This document shows, one piece after another, positions 1 through 8,770 of a stretch of 64,000 nucleotides of DNA. The notes beneath the pieces were generated by a model, which saw nothing but the letters and a program-made list of their open reading frames with translations, searched no databases and was not told the DNA's origin. The position numbers were made by a program, and so were the translations under genes. The stretch is from contig NZ_JAMOZL010000004.1 of NCBI RefSeq assembly GCF_023667495.1, forward strand, positions 62,001 to 126,000. The letters are read 5' to 3'. This DNA comes from Dyadobacter sp. MSC1_007. GTDB taxonomy: Bacteria; Bacteroidota; Bacteroidia; Cytophagales; Spirosomataceae. The first letter of the stretch is position 1. Every line of letters starts with the position of its first letter.

Positions 1-565
1 CCTGCCAGGAAACCGGCCCGCTCCATTTGCTTTTCTCGGTAGAGCCTCCAAACAGATACGTCCCGTCGCCAGATTTTGGCTCACCTTCAAAAATGATCAC
101 AGACTTGCCATCCACATCCTGATCGGCATAATCGCTGTATTTCGGGTCGTCGATGCCGTAACCAAGTGTCACAACATTGCTACTGACTTCCTCCGGAATA
201 TCCAATAACCCATTCAAATAGAAGTCTTTATTAAATTCATACTTCTTATTACCGGCAGTCACATATACTTCACCCCAGGTTCGTTTGTAAAGTTTATATT
301 TCTGCAAAAAAGTCTTGGAGCCGTCGGGATTCTGTGCAATTGGCTCTAAACCATATTGTTTATAATATTTAGAAACATATTCTGCCGCCTTTTTCTGGCC
401 TGGTGAGCCGGTATCGCGGCCTTCAAGACTATCGGAAGCGATGATTACGAGGTGCTTTTTGAGATCAGAGGGTGTAATGCTTGCCGCATATTTGGCTGCA
501 TCGTCCTGAGCCAGTGCCAACGTGTTCATGGACAGGAGTAATCCAGCCAGTATGTTCTTGTTCAT
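1..565 (-). CDS. M28-family metallopeptidase, N-terminal part (truncated by window edge)
   Basis: The gene reads leftward off the window; only about 188 N-terminal residues are present. It starts with a cleavable signal (MNKNILAGLLLSMNTLALAQ), so the product is probably periplasmic or secreted. Residues 30-55 read SDLKKHLVIIASDSLEGRDT followed by GSPGQKKAAEYV, the conserved N-terminal signature of Bacteroidota M28 aminopeptidases. The next stretch resembles the start of a protease-associated (PA) insert (YGIDDPKYSDYADQDVDGKS). The zinc-binding catalytic residues would lie outside the window. It is divergent from the DUF2442 gene across 137 bp. Family assignment is good; substrate is unknown. 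Confidence 0.75.
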   Translation of the reverse strand, partial: MNKNILAGLLLSMNTLALAQDDAAKYAASITPSDLKKHLVIIASDSLEGRDTGSPGQKKAAEYVSKYYKQYGLEPIAQNPDGSKTFLQKYKLYKRTWGEVYVTAGNKKYEFNKDFYLNGLLDIPEEVSSNVVTLGYGIDDPKYSDYADQDVDGKSVIIFEGEPKSGDGTYLFGGSTEKSKWSGPVSWQ

Positions 566-702
566 ATTAGAATTTAATGGTGCTTCAATCTTTACAAATT
601 AACGAAAGGTGTGTAGCAATGCAAAATGACTGGTGATCAAGGCATATTTGTTATCTTTGATTTACAAAAACATACACACTATATAGACCCACTTTAAAAG
701 TC

Positions 703-972
703 ATGCTGCACTATATCAAGCAAATTATCGGGGTAAGGGAATATGCAGTGACCTGCGTTTTCAATACGGATGAGGTGCGTACTGTCAACCTAAAAGAGAT
801 AATTGAAAAATACCTCAAGATAAATGATGGTCTTATTAGCAGACTTTCTGATCCTGATTACTTCAAATCCGTTAAGCTCGATTCGTACGGGACATTGACG
901 TGGGATAATGGCGTCGACTTTGATCCCGACAATCTCTACAAAATATCAAAAGCGGAAATTGCAACCTTCTGA
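703..972 (+). CDS. DUF2442 domain protein
   Basis: An 89-residue protein matching the DUF2442 pattern: a short N-terminal beta strand pair, a hydrophobic centre, FKSVKLDSYGTLTWDNG and then VDFDPDNLYK, the family hallmark (GvDfdPdnLY). Members are small cytoplasmic proteins, often next to DUF4160 in toxin-antitoxin-like pairs, but no DUF4160 partner is visible here. A TATCTTTG element at 652-659 fits the Bacteroidota -7 consensus, about 45 bp before the ATG. Function is unknown. Confidence 0.7.
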   Translation: MLHYIKQIIGVREYAVTCVFNTDEVRTVNLKEIIEKYLKINDGLISRLSDPDYFKSVKLDSYGTLTWDNGVDFDPDNLYKISKAEIATF

Positions 973-1073
973 TATTTTTCTGCACTTTTTGCACTTCTCG
1001 TAGGCTAATGCCTGTATTTCACGTCATAACAATAAATTAATTGTAAAATACTGTTATTCAGTGAAAAACTACG

Positions 1074-1081
1074 TACCTTTG
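1074..1081 (+). promoter_or_regulatory. Putative -7 promoter element of typA
   Basis: TACCTTTG matches the Bacteroidota -7 consensus TAnnTTTG exactly. It lies about 104 bp before the typA ATG, which would give a leader of roughly 95 nt. No convincing -33 TTTG is seen at the usual 19-21 bp spacing. Confidence 0.45.
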
Positions 1082-1184
1082 CACCCTGTTTGACAAAATT
1101 TACGTTAGACAAAAGCAAAACGGCGATTGGTCGGTACAATTCATCAATCTTACTGAAAGCCGCAAACAACTGATCTATAAAACA

Positions 1185-2999
1185 ATGCAAGCCATTCGTA
1201 ACATCGCAATCATTGCGCACGTTGACCACGGTAAAACTACTTTGGTCGACAAAATCATCCACGCTTCGAAACTATTTCGTGACAATCAGGAATTCGACGA
1301 CCTGATCCTCGACAATAACGATCTGGAGCGCGAACGTGGAATTACAATTGTTTCTAAGAACGTATCGGTGCGTTACAAAGATGTCAAAATCAATGTAATT
1401 GATACACCAGGTCACGCAGACTTTGGTGGTGAGGTGGAACGCGTACTTAAAATGGCGGATGGCGTATTGTTGCTGGTCGATGCATTCGAAGGACCAATGC
1501 CTCAGACCCGTTTCGTATTGGGCAAAGCCATCGATCTGGGTTTGAAACCTATCGTCGTTGTAAATAAAGTAGACAAAGAAAACTGCCGTCCTGAAGAAGT
1601 TCAGGAAAACGTTTTTGACTTGATGTTCAACCTTGGCGCTACCGAAGACCAATTGGATTTCGTTACCGTTTATGGTTCGTCAAAACAAGGATGGATGGGC
1701 CCGGATTGGCAGACACCAACTGATAACATTACCTATTTGCTGGATACTATCATCGAATCGATACCTGCACCGGTGATCGACGAAGGTACATTGCAAATGC
1801 AAATCACTTCTCTTGACTACAATGCATTCGTTGGCCGTATCGCTATCGGACGTGTGAAAAGAGGGACAATTAAAGAAGGATCTACATTGTCTCTTTGCAA
1901 AGCTGACGGTGTGATCAAGAAAGTGAAAGTAAAAGAACTTCAGACATTTGAAGGACTTGGAAGAGTAAAAGTATCCGAAGTTACAGCCGGAGATATCTGC
2001 GCAGTAACTGGTATCGAAGATTTCGAAATTGGCGATACACTTGCTGATCTTGAAAATCCTGAGCCAATCGCTCGTATTGCTGTGGATGAGCCTACTATGA
2101 ACATGCTCTTCACGATCAACAACTCTCCATTCTTTGGTAAAGAAGGTAAGTTTGTTACATCACGTCACCTTCGTGACCGTTTGATGAAAGAAACTGAAAA
2201 GAACCTTGCACTTCGCGTAGAACCAACCGATACAGAAGATAAATTCCTTGTTTTCGGACGCGGTATCCTCCACTTGTCGGTATTGATCGAAACAATGCGT
2301 CGTGAAGGTTATGAATTGCAACTAGGTCAGCCACAAGTACTTTTCAAAGAGGACGAGAACGGCGAGCGTTTGGAACCGATCGAAACATTGGTAGTAGACG
2401 TGCCGGAATCAACTGCTGGTAAAGTAATTGAATTGGCAACACAGCGTAAAGGTGAGTTGCTGGTAATGGAGCCAAAAGGAGATTTGCAACACCTTGAATT
2501 CCTCATCCCTTCAAGAGGCTTGATCGGACTTCGTTCGAACGTGTTGACTTCTACACAAGGTGAAGCAGTAATGACGCACCGTTTCAAAGAATTCGGACAT
2601 TTCCGCGGACCAATCCCCGGACGTATCAGCGGTTCTATCATTTCAAAAAATACAGGACCTGCGACAGGTTATACGATCGATAAATTACAGGATCGCGGAC
2701 GTTTCTTCGTAGAGCCAGGTGATGAAATTTATGGTGGACAAGTTATCGGAGAGCACAACCGCCCGAACGATATTGTTGTAAACTTACAGGAAGCGAAGAA
2801 ATTGACCAACATGCGTGCTTCTGGTACGGATGACGGACTACGGATCGCTCCGAAGATCAATTTCTCTCTGGAAGAAGCAATGGAATACATCCAGAAAGAC
2901 GAATACCTGGAAGTAACACCGCAAAGCATCCGCATGCGGAAAATATATCTGGAAGAAAACGACCGCAAACGTTACGCTTCTAAACTGGAAATGGTTTAA
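1185..2999 (+). CDS. typA: Ribosome-associated GTPase TypA/BipA
   Basis: A 604-residue translational GTPase, close to the usual family length of about 600-615. The G1 P-loop is AHVDHGKTT (residues 11-19), the switch region ERGITI is at 50-55, G3 is DTPGH (73-77) and G4 is NKVD (127-130). EF-G-like domains II, III and V follow, then the BipA-specific C-terminal domain (from about GRFFVEPGDEIYGGQVIGEH). TypA binds the 70S ribosome and helps 50S assembly and stress adaptation, especially at low temperature. The start is the first ATG before MQAIRNIAIIAHVDHGK. It is monocistronic, with its own promoter element and a strong terminator 20 bp downstream. Confidence 0.97.
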   Translation: MQAIRNIAIIAHVDHGKTTLVDKIIHASKLFRDNQEFDDLILDNNDLERERGITIVSKNVSVRYKDVKINVIDTPGHADFGGEVERVLKMADGVLLLVDAFEGPMPQTRFVLGKAIDLGLKPIVVVNKVDKENCRPEEVQENVFDLMFNLGATEDQLDFVTVYGSSKQGWMGPDWQTPTDNITYLLDTIIESIPAPVIDEGTLQMQITSLDYNAFVGRIAIGRVKRGTIKEGSTLSLCKADGVIKKVKVKELQTFEGLGRVKVSEVTAGDICAVTGIEDFEIGDTLADLENPEPIARIAVDEPTMNMLFTINNSPFFGKEGKFVTSRHLRDRLMKETEKNLALRVEPTDTEDKFLVFGRGILHLSVLIETMRREGYELQLGQPQVLFKEDENGERLEPIETLVVDVPESTAGKVIELATQRKGELLVMEPKGDLQHLEFLIPSRGLIGLRSNVLTSTQGEAVMTHRFKEFGHFRGPIPGRISGSIISKNTGPATGYTIDKLQDRGRFFVEPGDEIYGGQVIGEHNRPNDIVVNLQEAKKLTNMRASGTDDGLRIAPKINFSLEEAMEYIQKDEYLEVTPQSIRMRKIYLEENDRKRYASKLEMV

Positions 3000-3020
3000 T
3001 CAGCCAAGCATTTTATGCAG

Positions 3021-3052
3021 AAAGGAGGTACAAATTGTACCTCCTTTTTTTA
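3021..3052 (+). terminator. Rho-independent terminator of typA
   Basis: A perfect 11-bp inverted repeat (AAAGGAGGTAC / GTACCTCCTTT) with a 5-nt loop runs into a T tract. It lies 21 bp after the typA stop. The remaining sequence to 3288 is AT-rich and holds no convincing gene. Confidence 0.9.
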
Positions 3053-3288
3053 TTTTTTAGCATTTCAGCAATTCGTCCATTTCCTTCAAAAAATTTGGGG
3101 TAACCCGATAAAACCGCGGTATAATTTTAATATTTCCTCCTGCACTGAAACATTCTACTTTTCGTCATTTTTTATACTATTTCAAGAAAAACTAGTTTTT
3201 TGCTTTTATAATAACAAATACAGTATGTTTGTATTGTAATAATTTCCATATTCATTAACATACTTATTATCAATAGTTTAAAAACAAA

Positions 3289-4566
3289 ATGATGTCATAT
3301 ATAGAACCGGCCCCAATTAAGGACAAAGAAAATCCATTGGAGTCAATGATGCAGCGATTTGACAAAGCAGTAGACCTCCTGGGAATCTCCGATGAAATGT
3401 ACCACATCCTGAAAGTACCCCGCAAACAGGTGATCGTAGGGCTTCCAGTCACGATGGATTCAGGTGAAATAAAGACTTTCGAGGGTTATCGTGTGATCCA
3501 CTCCACTATCCTCGGCCCCAGCAAAGGTGGCATCCGTTTCGATCCCGACGTAAACCTGGATGAAGTGCGGGCACTCGCTGCGTGGATGACATGGAAATGC
3601 GCCGTAGTGGACATTCCTTATGGCGGTGCAAAAGGCGGGGTCGCCTGTAACCCGCGTGAAATGTCGGCGGGAGAAATAGAGCGCCTCATGCGCGCCTACA
3701 CAACTGCATTGCTCGATGTTTTCGGGCCCGACCAGGACATTCCTGCGCCGGACATGGGCACCGGGCCCCGTGAAATGGCCTGGCTCATGGATGAATATTC
3801 CAAATCGAAAGGAATGACAATCCCGGCTGTCGTTACTGGTAAGCCGTTGGTATTAGGCGGGTCGCTGGGACGTACTGAAGCTACGGGCCGTGGTGTGATG
3901 GTTTCGGCGCTGGCCGGAATGGAGAAGTTGCGCATTAATCCTTACCGGGCTACAGCCGTAGTGCAGGGCTTTGGAAACGTTGGCTCCCATGCTGCATTGC
4001 TCCTGCGCGAGCGCGGCGTGGCTATACACGCGATCAGCGATATTTCCGGCGCATATTATAATGATAAGGGAATCGATGTAGCCGACGCCATTGCCTATCG
4101 CGATCATAATAATGGCTCCCTGGAAGGTTACACCGGCGCGGAAGCTATTCCTGGCGACGACTTGCTTACATTGCCCGTCGATGTGCTGGTGCCGGCCGCC
4201 AAGGAAGATGTGATTACACGCAAAAATGTCTCCGGAATTCAGGCCAAAATGATCGTTGAAGGTGCTAACGGGCCGACTTCGTCGAAGGCAGACGACATTA
4301 TCAATGACAAAGGCATTATGGTGGTGCCCGACATCCTGGCCAATGCAGGTGGTGTTACCGTATCCTATTTCGAATGGGTACAAAACCGCATCGGCTACAA
4401 ATGGACGCTGGAAAGGATCAACCGACGCACTGACCGGATCATGCTGGACTCTTTCAATAAAGTTTACGAAACCTCATTGAAATACAAAGTATCATTGCGT
4501 ATCGCCGCCTACATCGTCGCGATTGATAAAGTATCGAGCACTTACAAGTACCGGGGAGGGTTTTAA
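3289..4566 (+). CDS. gdhA: Glutamate dehydrogenase (Glu/Leu/Phe/Val family)
   Basis: A 425-residue NAD(P)-dependent amino-acid dehydrogenase that interconverts glutamate with 2-oxoglutarate and ammonia. The substrate region contains GPSKGGIRF (77-85) and TWKCAVVDIPYGGAKGG, with K103 and catalytic K115. The dinucleotide-binding Rossmann motif GFGNVGSHAA lies near residue 225. Length agrees with the 410-430-residue hexameric class. Two adjacent ATG codons open the gene (MMSYIEP) and either could be used. It stands alone between the typA terminator and the kinase. Specificity for glutamate over branched-chain amino acids is inferred from family resemblance. Confidence 0.9.
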   Translation: MMSYIEPAPIKDKENPLESMMQRFDKAVDLLGISDEMYHILKVPRKQVIVGLPVTMDSGEIKTFEGYRVIHSTILGPSKGGIRFDPDVNLDEVRALAAWMTWKCAVVDIPYGGAKGGVACNPREMSAGEIERLMRAYTTALLDVFGPDQDIPAPDMGTGPREMAWLMDEYSKSKGMTIPAVVTGKPLVLGGSLGRTEATGRGVMVSALAGMEKLRINPYRATAVVQGFGNVGSHAALLLRERGVAIHAISDISGAYYNDKGIDVADAIAYRDHNNGSLEGYTGAEAIPGDDLLTLPVDVLVPAAKEDVITRKNVSGIQAKMIVEGANGPTSSKADDIINDKGIMVVPDILANAGGVTVSYFEWVQNRIGYKWTLERINRRTDRIMLDSFNKVYETSLKYKVSLRIAAYIVAIDKVSSTYKYRGGF

Positions 4567-4628
4567 AGTGACGACGCCAACCAACTTAACAATTTCTTAA
4601 CAAGCGACTTCCACATTAAAACCGAAAC

Positions 4629-4640
4629 GAAACCGGTTTC
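4629..4640. promoter_or_regulatory. Perfect 12-bp palindrome upstream of kinase gene
   Basis: GAAACCGGTTTC is a perfect palindrome in the 4567-4746 region before the PhoR-like kinase gene. A -7-like TAACTTTA follows at 4645-4652. It may be an operator; there is no independent support. Confidence 0.25.
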
Positions 4641-4746
4641 AAAGTGTTAACTTTAAGGCAATATTCGGATCATTTTCAGTAGTTCAATCCGGATGAGCGG
4701 GATGCCGGTAACTGGCAGCGCTCATCCGGACGCCTTAAAAGTAACC

Positions 4747-5838
4747 ATGTCTCTCAGCCCCCGCTTCATTGCCGTTATACTGGCATTTCTGATCTCGCTG
4801 ATCACCACCACTTTCCTGGCTTTTGTGGATGGCGTGTCCAGGGGTATGCTGTTTGTCTCAGCGATCTCCTCATTCATTGCCTCCTTCTTTTTGGTTCTTT
4901 ACACCGTTGATATTCTGGTTTTTCGGGAGGTCAACAAAATGTACAGAACCATTCACAAGCTCAAAATGAAGGATTTTAATATGGCCCCGCGCAAAAAGCT
5001 GATCCGGGAGTCGAATCCGTTGAAGACGATCAATGATGAGATTTTTGTTTATGTGACTAAAAAACAGAAGGAAATCGACGAGCTGAAAAAACTTGAACTT
5101 TTCCGGAGAGAATTTCTGGCGGATGTGTCCCACGAATTCAAGACGCCGATTTTCGCCGCCCAGGGCTTCATTCACACATTGCTGGACGGTGCTATGGAGG
5201 ATGAGAATGTGAGAGAACGCTTTTTAAGAAAAGCTGCAAAAAACCTGGACAGTCTCGATATTCTGGTGAAAGACTTGCTGGTGCTGTCTCAAATGGAAAC
5301 CGGGGATATCAAGATGAATATAGTCCCGATGGACATCCGGCAGCTTACGATCAACATTTTCAGCCGACTGGAACATATTGCCAAAAGCCGCAATATCACA
5401 TTACGTGTAAAGCCCGAAGACATGCCGCAAGTCTGGATCAGGGCCGATGCCGACCGGATGGAACAGGTTATGCTGAACCTGATCGAGAACGCGATCAAAT
5501 ATGGAAATGACGGCGGTAAAGTCATCGTGCATTTCAGCGAAGCGAAAAAATATGTTGAAGTTTCTGTCCGCGATAACGGCCCCGGCATCCCGCATGAGCA
5601 TTTAAACCGTATTTTTGAGCGTTTTTACCGCATTGATAAGAGCAGGAGCAAGGACATAGGAGGCACCGGTTTGGGACTTGCAATTGTAAAGCATATATTG
5701 AATGCCCATGACACCAAAATCGCGGTAATGTCCAAACCTGACAAGGGAACCACGTTTTCATTTAAGCTTGAAAAGGCCTACCCACAGGTGATGTCGGAAG
5801 AAAGGCCTGAAGACATCGTTAATCAGTCGAATCCTTAA
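4747..5838 (+). CDS. PhoR-like sensor histidine kinase (orphan)
   Basis: Membrane histidine kinase. Two N-terminal hydrophobic segments (about FIAVILAFLISLITTTFLAF and MLFVSAISSFIASFFLVLY) enclose a very short external loop, so sensing probably occurs within the membrane or cytoplasm. The phosphoacceptor box is DVSHEFKTP, the N box NLIENAIKYG, the G1 box VRDNGPGIP and the G2 box GGTGLGLAIVKHI. An upstream ATG at 4693 would add 18 residues (MSGMPVTGSAHPDALKVT) with no recognisable character; I prefer 4747, whose product starts MSLSPRF just before the first membrane helix. No response regulator is adjacent, unlike classical phoBR, so the partner must be elsewhere. The start choice is uncertain. 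Confidence 0.88.
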   Translation: MSLSPRFIAVILAFLISLITTTFLAFVDGVSRGMLFVSAISSFIASFFLVLYTVDILVFREVNKMYRTIHKLKMKDFNMAPRKKLIRESNPLKTINDEIFVYVTKKQKEIDELKKLELFRREFLADVSHEFKTPIFAAQGFIHTLLDGAMEDENVRERFLRKAAKNLDSLDILVKDLLVLSQMETGDIKMNIVPMDIRQLTINIFSRLEHIAKSRNITLRVKPEDMPQVWIRADADRMEQVMLNLIENAIKYGNDGGKVIVHFSEAKKYVEVSVRDNGPGIPHEHLNRIFERFYRIDKSRSKDIGGTGLGLAIVKHILNAHDTKIAVMSKPDKGTTFSFKLEKAYPQVMSEERPEDIVNQSNP

Positions 5839-5867
5839 TATTTTTATAACACCATAAACCATAATCC

Positions 5868-6167
5868 ATGTTTATACACAACGTATTCTTCTGGCTTAAA
5901 GAGAAGGACAACGAAGAAGCAAGACAAGCACTCCTGGCTGGTATCAAGTCATTGGAAGCCATCGAATCCATTGATTCAGCTTACATTGGCCCTCCGGCGG
6001 CAACCCGCAGGCCAGTTATCGACGCCAGCTACGACTTTGCCGAAATCCTGATTTTCGCAGACGAGGCAGCGCATGATGTGTACCAGGTCCACCCGCTTCA
6101 CAAGAAATTTATCGAAGACTGCGCCCACCTTTGGGACCGCGTACTTATCTACGATGTAGAGGCATAA
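5868..6167 (+). CDS. Dabb (stress-responsive A/B barrel) family protein
   Basis: A 99-residue cytoplasmic ferredoxin-like alpha/beta barrel protein. The N-terminal MFIHNVFFWLK and the C-terminal AHDVYQVHPLHKKFIEDCAHLW are typical of the family (a hydrophobic first strand starting with H, and the YQ.HP.H..F motif). It begins 29 bp after the kinase gene and may be cotranscribed with it. Family members include stress-induced proteins and small dimeric enzymes; the reaction here is unknown. Confidence 0.8.
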   Translation: MFIHNVFFWLKEKDNEEARQALLAGIKSLEAIESIDSAYIGPPAATRRPVIDASYDFAEILIFADEAAHDVYQVHPLHKKFIEDCAHLWDRVLIYDVEA

Positions 6168-6178
6168 GAACTTTCAAT

Positions 6179-6291
6179 ACTTGTTAACAAGTTATCCACA
6201 ACAGCAATGTGTATAACTTGTTAACAACCTCCTAAAATCCGCCTTTTCAATCAATTACCGCACATTTAAGAACAAACAATACTGTGGATAA
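6179..6291. other. Candidate replication origin: cluster of DnaA boxes
   Basis: Two perfect TTATCCACA DnaA boxes face each other at 6192-6200 (+) and 6283-6291 (-), with a near-consensus TTATACACA at 6208-6216 (-). A 14-bp perfect palindrome ACTTGTTAACAAGT lies at 6179-6192, and its core ACTTGTTAACAA is repeated at 6216-6227. The interval between the outer boxes is AT-rich. All lie in a 223-bp intergenic region between co-oriented genes. There is no strand switch and no dnaA, dnaN or mnmG nearby, so origin function is an inference; DnaA-dependent regulation of the flanking genes is the alternative. Confidence 0.5.
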
Positions 6292-6390
6292 CTATTATTG
6301 CAGTGTTGACAATACGCCATTCAATCCCATGCGACGGCACTATTCGGCGGTTGAGTTCGTTTTATAAATAGTACAAAACAAACGAAAACC

Positions 6391-6687
6391 GTGAAAACAA
6401 ACAGAATTTTGCTGTCGGTCATTATCACGATGATCGCAGTTATAAGCATTTCATCCTGTACTTACCGCTCTTACAGCCCCGGGTATGATTACGGTTATAG
6501 GCACGGTCACAGGTACTACTATGGTCCGCCACCACCACCCCGCGTTGTCGTTGTAAAACCGGCGCCCCGCAGGATAATATATGCAGACCGGCACAGGCCG
6601 CGTCATAGCGACAAGGTTTACCGTAAGCAATACCGCCATAACGACCATTACGGAAACAATGGCCGAGGCCGCGGGCCCAGACGATAA
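6391..6687 (+). CDS. Small His/Arg/Tyr/Pro-rich lipoprotein
   Basis: A 98-residue predicted lipoprotein with GTG start (MKTNRILLSV). The hydrophobic signal ends in the lipobox ISSC (C23). The mature part has low complexity: YDYGYRHGHRYYYGPPPPPR, then a basic tail with many His, Arg and Gly. Such short basic proteins are common in Bacteroidota and have no known function; cell-envelope or polyanion binding is speculation. A terminator follows closely, so the gene is a single unit. Confidence 0.65.
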   Translation: MKTNRILLSVIITMIAVISISSCTYRSYSPGYDYGYRHGHRYYYGPPPPPRVVVVKPAPRRIIYADRHRPRHSDKVYRKQYRHNDHYGNNGRGRGPRR

Positions 6688-6706
6688 TTTAATCAGACCT
6701 TTTGAT

Positions 6707-6758
6707 AAAAAGACCGGATACCGGTGGGTGAAGCCATCTCTGTCTGGTCTTTTATTTT
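6707..6758 (+). terminator. Terminator after small lipoprotein gene
   Basis: AAAAGACCGGA pairs with TCTGGTCTTTT across a loop of about 24 nt and runs into a T-rich tract. It also argues that translation of the next gene starts at ATG 6772 and not at the upstream GTG at 6724, which would sit inside the hairpin. Confidence 0.6.
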
Positions 6759-6771
6759 TATTTTGCAGCTT

Positions 6772-8436
6772 ATGAATATTCTCGACACATTAATTAAGAA
6801 TGCATCCCTTTACCCTCAAAGACTTGCTTACGGCTATATTGGCAAAGAAGGGGAGCTTACCGAGCAACTTTCTTACGATGAACTGCAACAACTGGTACTT
6901 TCCACCTCTCAACAGCTTTTGCTCAAATACCCGGTCCACGCAAGAGTAATCATCCTGCTTCCCGCGGAATCAGCATTTATACGCTCTTTTCTGGCTTGTC
7001 TCCATGCAGGAATTATTGCAGTGCCCTGCCCAATCAGCTATTCCGAGCCAGGGATTTTCAGGATCCTGAGCATTATGCGCGACTGTTCCGCTTCGGTAAT
7101 CATTACCAACAAAAAAACATATAAAATGCTCTTCCAGAGGCAGAATGCTGCTTCCAGGGCATTGCAGGAATACGATATCGAATGGTCTTTCACCGACGAT
7201 TTCACTGATCAGGAAGCGCCGGACGAGCGTGAATCAACCGAAACTTCCGAAGGCACTGCATACCTGCAATACACCTCTGGCTCAACGAGCCAGCCAAAGG
7301 GCGTGATGATCAGCCATCAGAACCTGACAACCAACTTAAGCGCCATCAATAACTGCTTCGGCCGCCAAGCTGGCGATGTATCTGTTACCTGGCTACCGCA
7401 TTACCATGATATGGGACTCGTGGATGGCCTCCTTTCTCCACTGTACACCGGCGGCACGGGCTATATCATATCTCCATTGCTCTTTATCACCAAGCCCGCA
7501 TTACTTCTCCAGACGATCAGTAAATATCAGGCCGGATTTTGTGGCGGCCCCGGTTTTGGACTGGATCATTGCCTTGCCCGCATTCCCGCCGAACAAATCG
7601 AAACGCTGGACCTCAGCCACATGCGCGTCATGTACGTGGGCGCTGAACCAATCAGGATTTCAAGTTTGGAAAGATTTGCAGAAGCTACGCGTGCCGCGGG
7701 GTTCAGGAAAGAAAGCCTTGTCCCTTCATATGGGCTTGCAGAAGCCACACTTGCCGTAAGTCTGCATTTGAATGGCACACCTTTAATCTATAAAAAAACT
7801 ACCGGCCCTAATGGGAAGGAGGTGGTGGCATGCGGCCCGCCTGTCGAGTTCACGGAGGTCCTGATCGTCCGGCCTGAGGACGGCGTGGTTGTAAATGAAG
7901 GGGAAGAAGGGGAAATTTGGGTCAAAAACAATGCAGTTGCCGCAGGCTATTGGGAAAAACCAGAAGTATCCGAAGCCACTTTCAGAGCATTTACCAGCTG
8001 CGGCCAGGGCCCCTTCCTTCGGACAGGTGACCTTGGGTTCCTGGCCAACAATAAACTATTTATTACCGGCCGCACCAAGGAGCTGATTATCATAAGAGGT
8101 GTTAATTATTATCCTCAGGATATTGAGGAGGTGGTTAGCGAGAGCCATCAGGATATCCAGCCAAATGCCACTGCAGCGTTTGCCATCGAAACGGAGCAGG
8201 GAGAATCCCTGATGATCGTAAGCGAGGTGAGACGGGTAGCACAAACGGAAGACGACGAAAAATCGATCAAAAACCGCATGGCACAAAGCGTAGGACTCGC
8301 ATTTGGCCTGATCCCTCACGACATTGTATTGATTGCACCCGGAAAGCTGCCCAAAACATCCAGCGGCAAAATCCAGCGTCTGAAAGCCAGGGAAATTTTT
8401 GCCGGTAGCTTAATTAAGACTAAAGGCGGTTACTAA
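6772..8436 (+). CDS. Fatty acyl-AMP ligase (FAAL-like adenylating enzyme)
   Basis: A 554-residue member of the ANL adenylation superfamily. The P-loop-like motif is YLQYTSGSTSQPKGVMISH, followed by LPHYHDMGLVDGLLSPLYTG, the arrangement typical of FAALs. Later motifs are SYGLAEATLAVS, the hinge region LRTGDLGFL and the C-terminal KTSSGKIQRLKAR with its catalytic Lys. FAALs activate fatty acids as acyl-adenylates and pass them to an acyl carrier protein, not to CoA. An acyl carrier protein gene follows 81 bp downstream and is the likely acceptor. No polyketide or peptide synthetase is adjacent, so the final acyl product is not evident. Confidence 0.85.
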   Translation: MNILDTLIKNASLYPQRLAYGYIGKEGELTEQLSYDELQQLVLSTSQQLLLKYPVHARVIILLPAESAFIRSFLACLHAGIIAVPCPISYSEPGIFRILSIMRDCSASVIITNKKTYKMLFQRQNAASRALQEYDIEWSFTDDFTDQEAPDERESTETSEGTAYLQYTSGSTSQPKGVMISHQNLTTNLSAINNCFGRQAGDVSVTWLPHYHDMGLVDGLLSPLYTGGTGYIISPLLFITKPALLLQTISKYQAGFCGGPGFGLDHCLARIPAEQIETLDLSHMRVMYVGAEPIRISSLERFAEATRAAGFRKESLVPSYGLAEATLAVSLHLNGTPLIYKKTTGPNGKEVVACGPPVEFTEVLIVRPEDGVVVNEGEEGEIWVKNNAVAAGYWEKPEVSEATFRAFTSCGQGPFLRTGDLGFLANNKLFITGRTKELIIIRGVNYYPQDIEEVVSESHQDIQPNATAAFAIETEQGESLMIVSEVRRVAQTEDDEKSIKNRMAQSVGLAFGLIPHDIVLIAPGKLPKTSSGKIQRLKAREIFAGSLIKTKGGY

Positions 8437-8440
8437 ATAA

Positions 8441-8448
8441 TATATTTG
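8441..8448 (+). promoter_or_regulatory. Possible -7 element before acyl carrier protein gene
   Basis: TATATTTG fits TAnnTTTG directly after the ligase stop codon. It could give the acyl carrier protein gene its own transcript. No clear -33 element is seen. Confidence 0.3.
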
Positions 8449-8517
8449 TTTTTAAGAAACCTTCGAAAATACTATTTTCACCTTAGTATATCTGTGTTTG
8501 TTACCCAACTTTGACTA

Positions 8518-8766
8518 ATGAATAAAACATTTACCGAAATTTCCGACTGGATCGTTGAGCGCATCGCACATCACGCGGAAATAGAGCCATCCGAAGTAGA
8601 TCTGGATGCCGATATTATCGACTATCGCCTGGATTCCCTCCTGATGGTCGACATTACCACCGAGTTACAGGAATGGCTTGGTATTGAGTTAAGCCCATCC
8701 ATTTTTTGGGAAATGGGTACGATTAATGCAACTACACAGTGGATCGTAGAAAACCAGGAAGCCTGA
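8518..8766 (+). CDS. Acyl carrier protein
   Basis: An 82-residue four-helix carrier protein. The phosphopantetheine attachment motif is DYRLDSLLMVD with S40, preceded by the acidic helix EIEPSEVDLDADI. It sits between the fatty acyl-AMP ligase and a sodium-solute symporter gene and is almost certainly the dedicated acceptor of the ligase. The sequence differs from the fatty-acid-synthesis AcpP type (its motif GADSLDTVE is absent), so this is a specialised carrier. It ends 4 bp before the symporter start. Confidence 0.88.
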   Translation: MNKTFTEISDWIVERIAHHAEIEPSEVDLDADIIDYRLDSLLMVDITTELQEWLGIELSPSIFWEMGTINATTQWIVENQEA

Positions 8767-8770
8767 CCTT

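Noticed and set aside
3015..3239. 74-residue open frame after typA
   Set aside because: It runs through the typA terminator hairpin and encodes an AT-rich, Phe-rich sequence with no known features.
6724..6771. Upstream GTG start for the fatty acyl-AMP ligase
   Set aside because: The added 16 residues lie inside the terminator hairpin of the preceding gene; ATG 6772 gives the normal family N-terminus.
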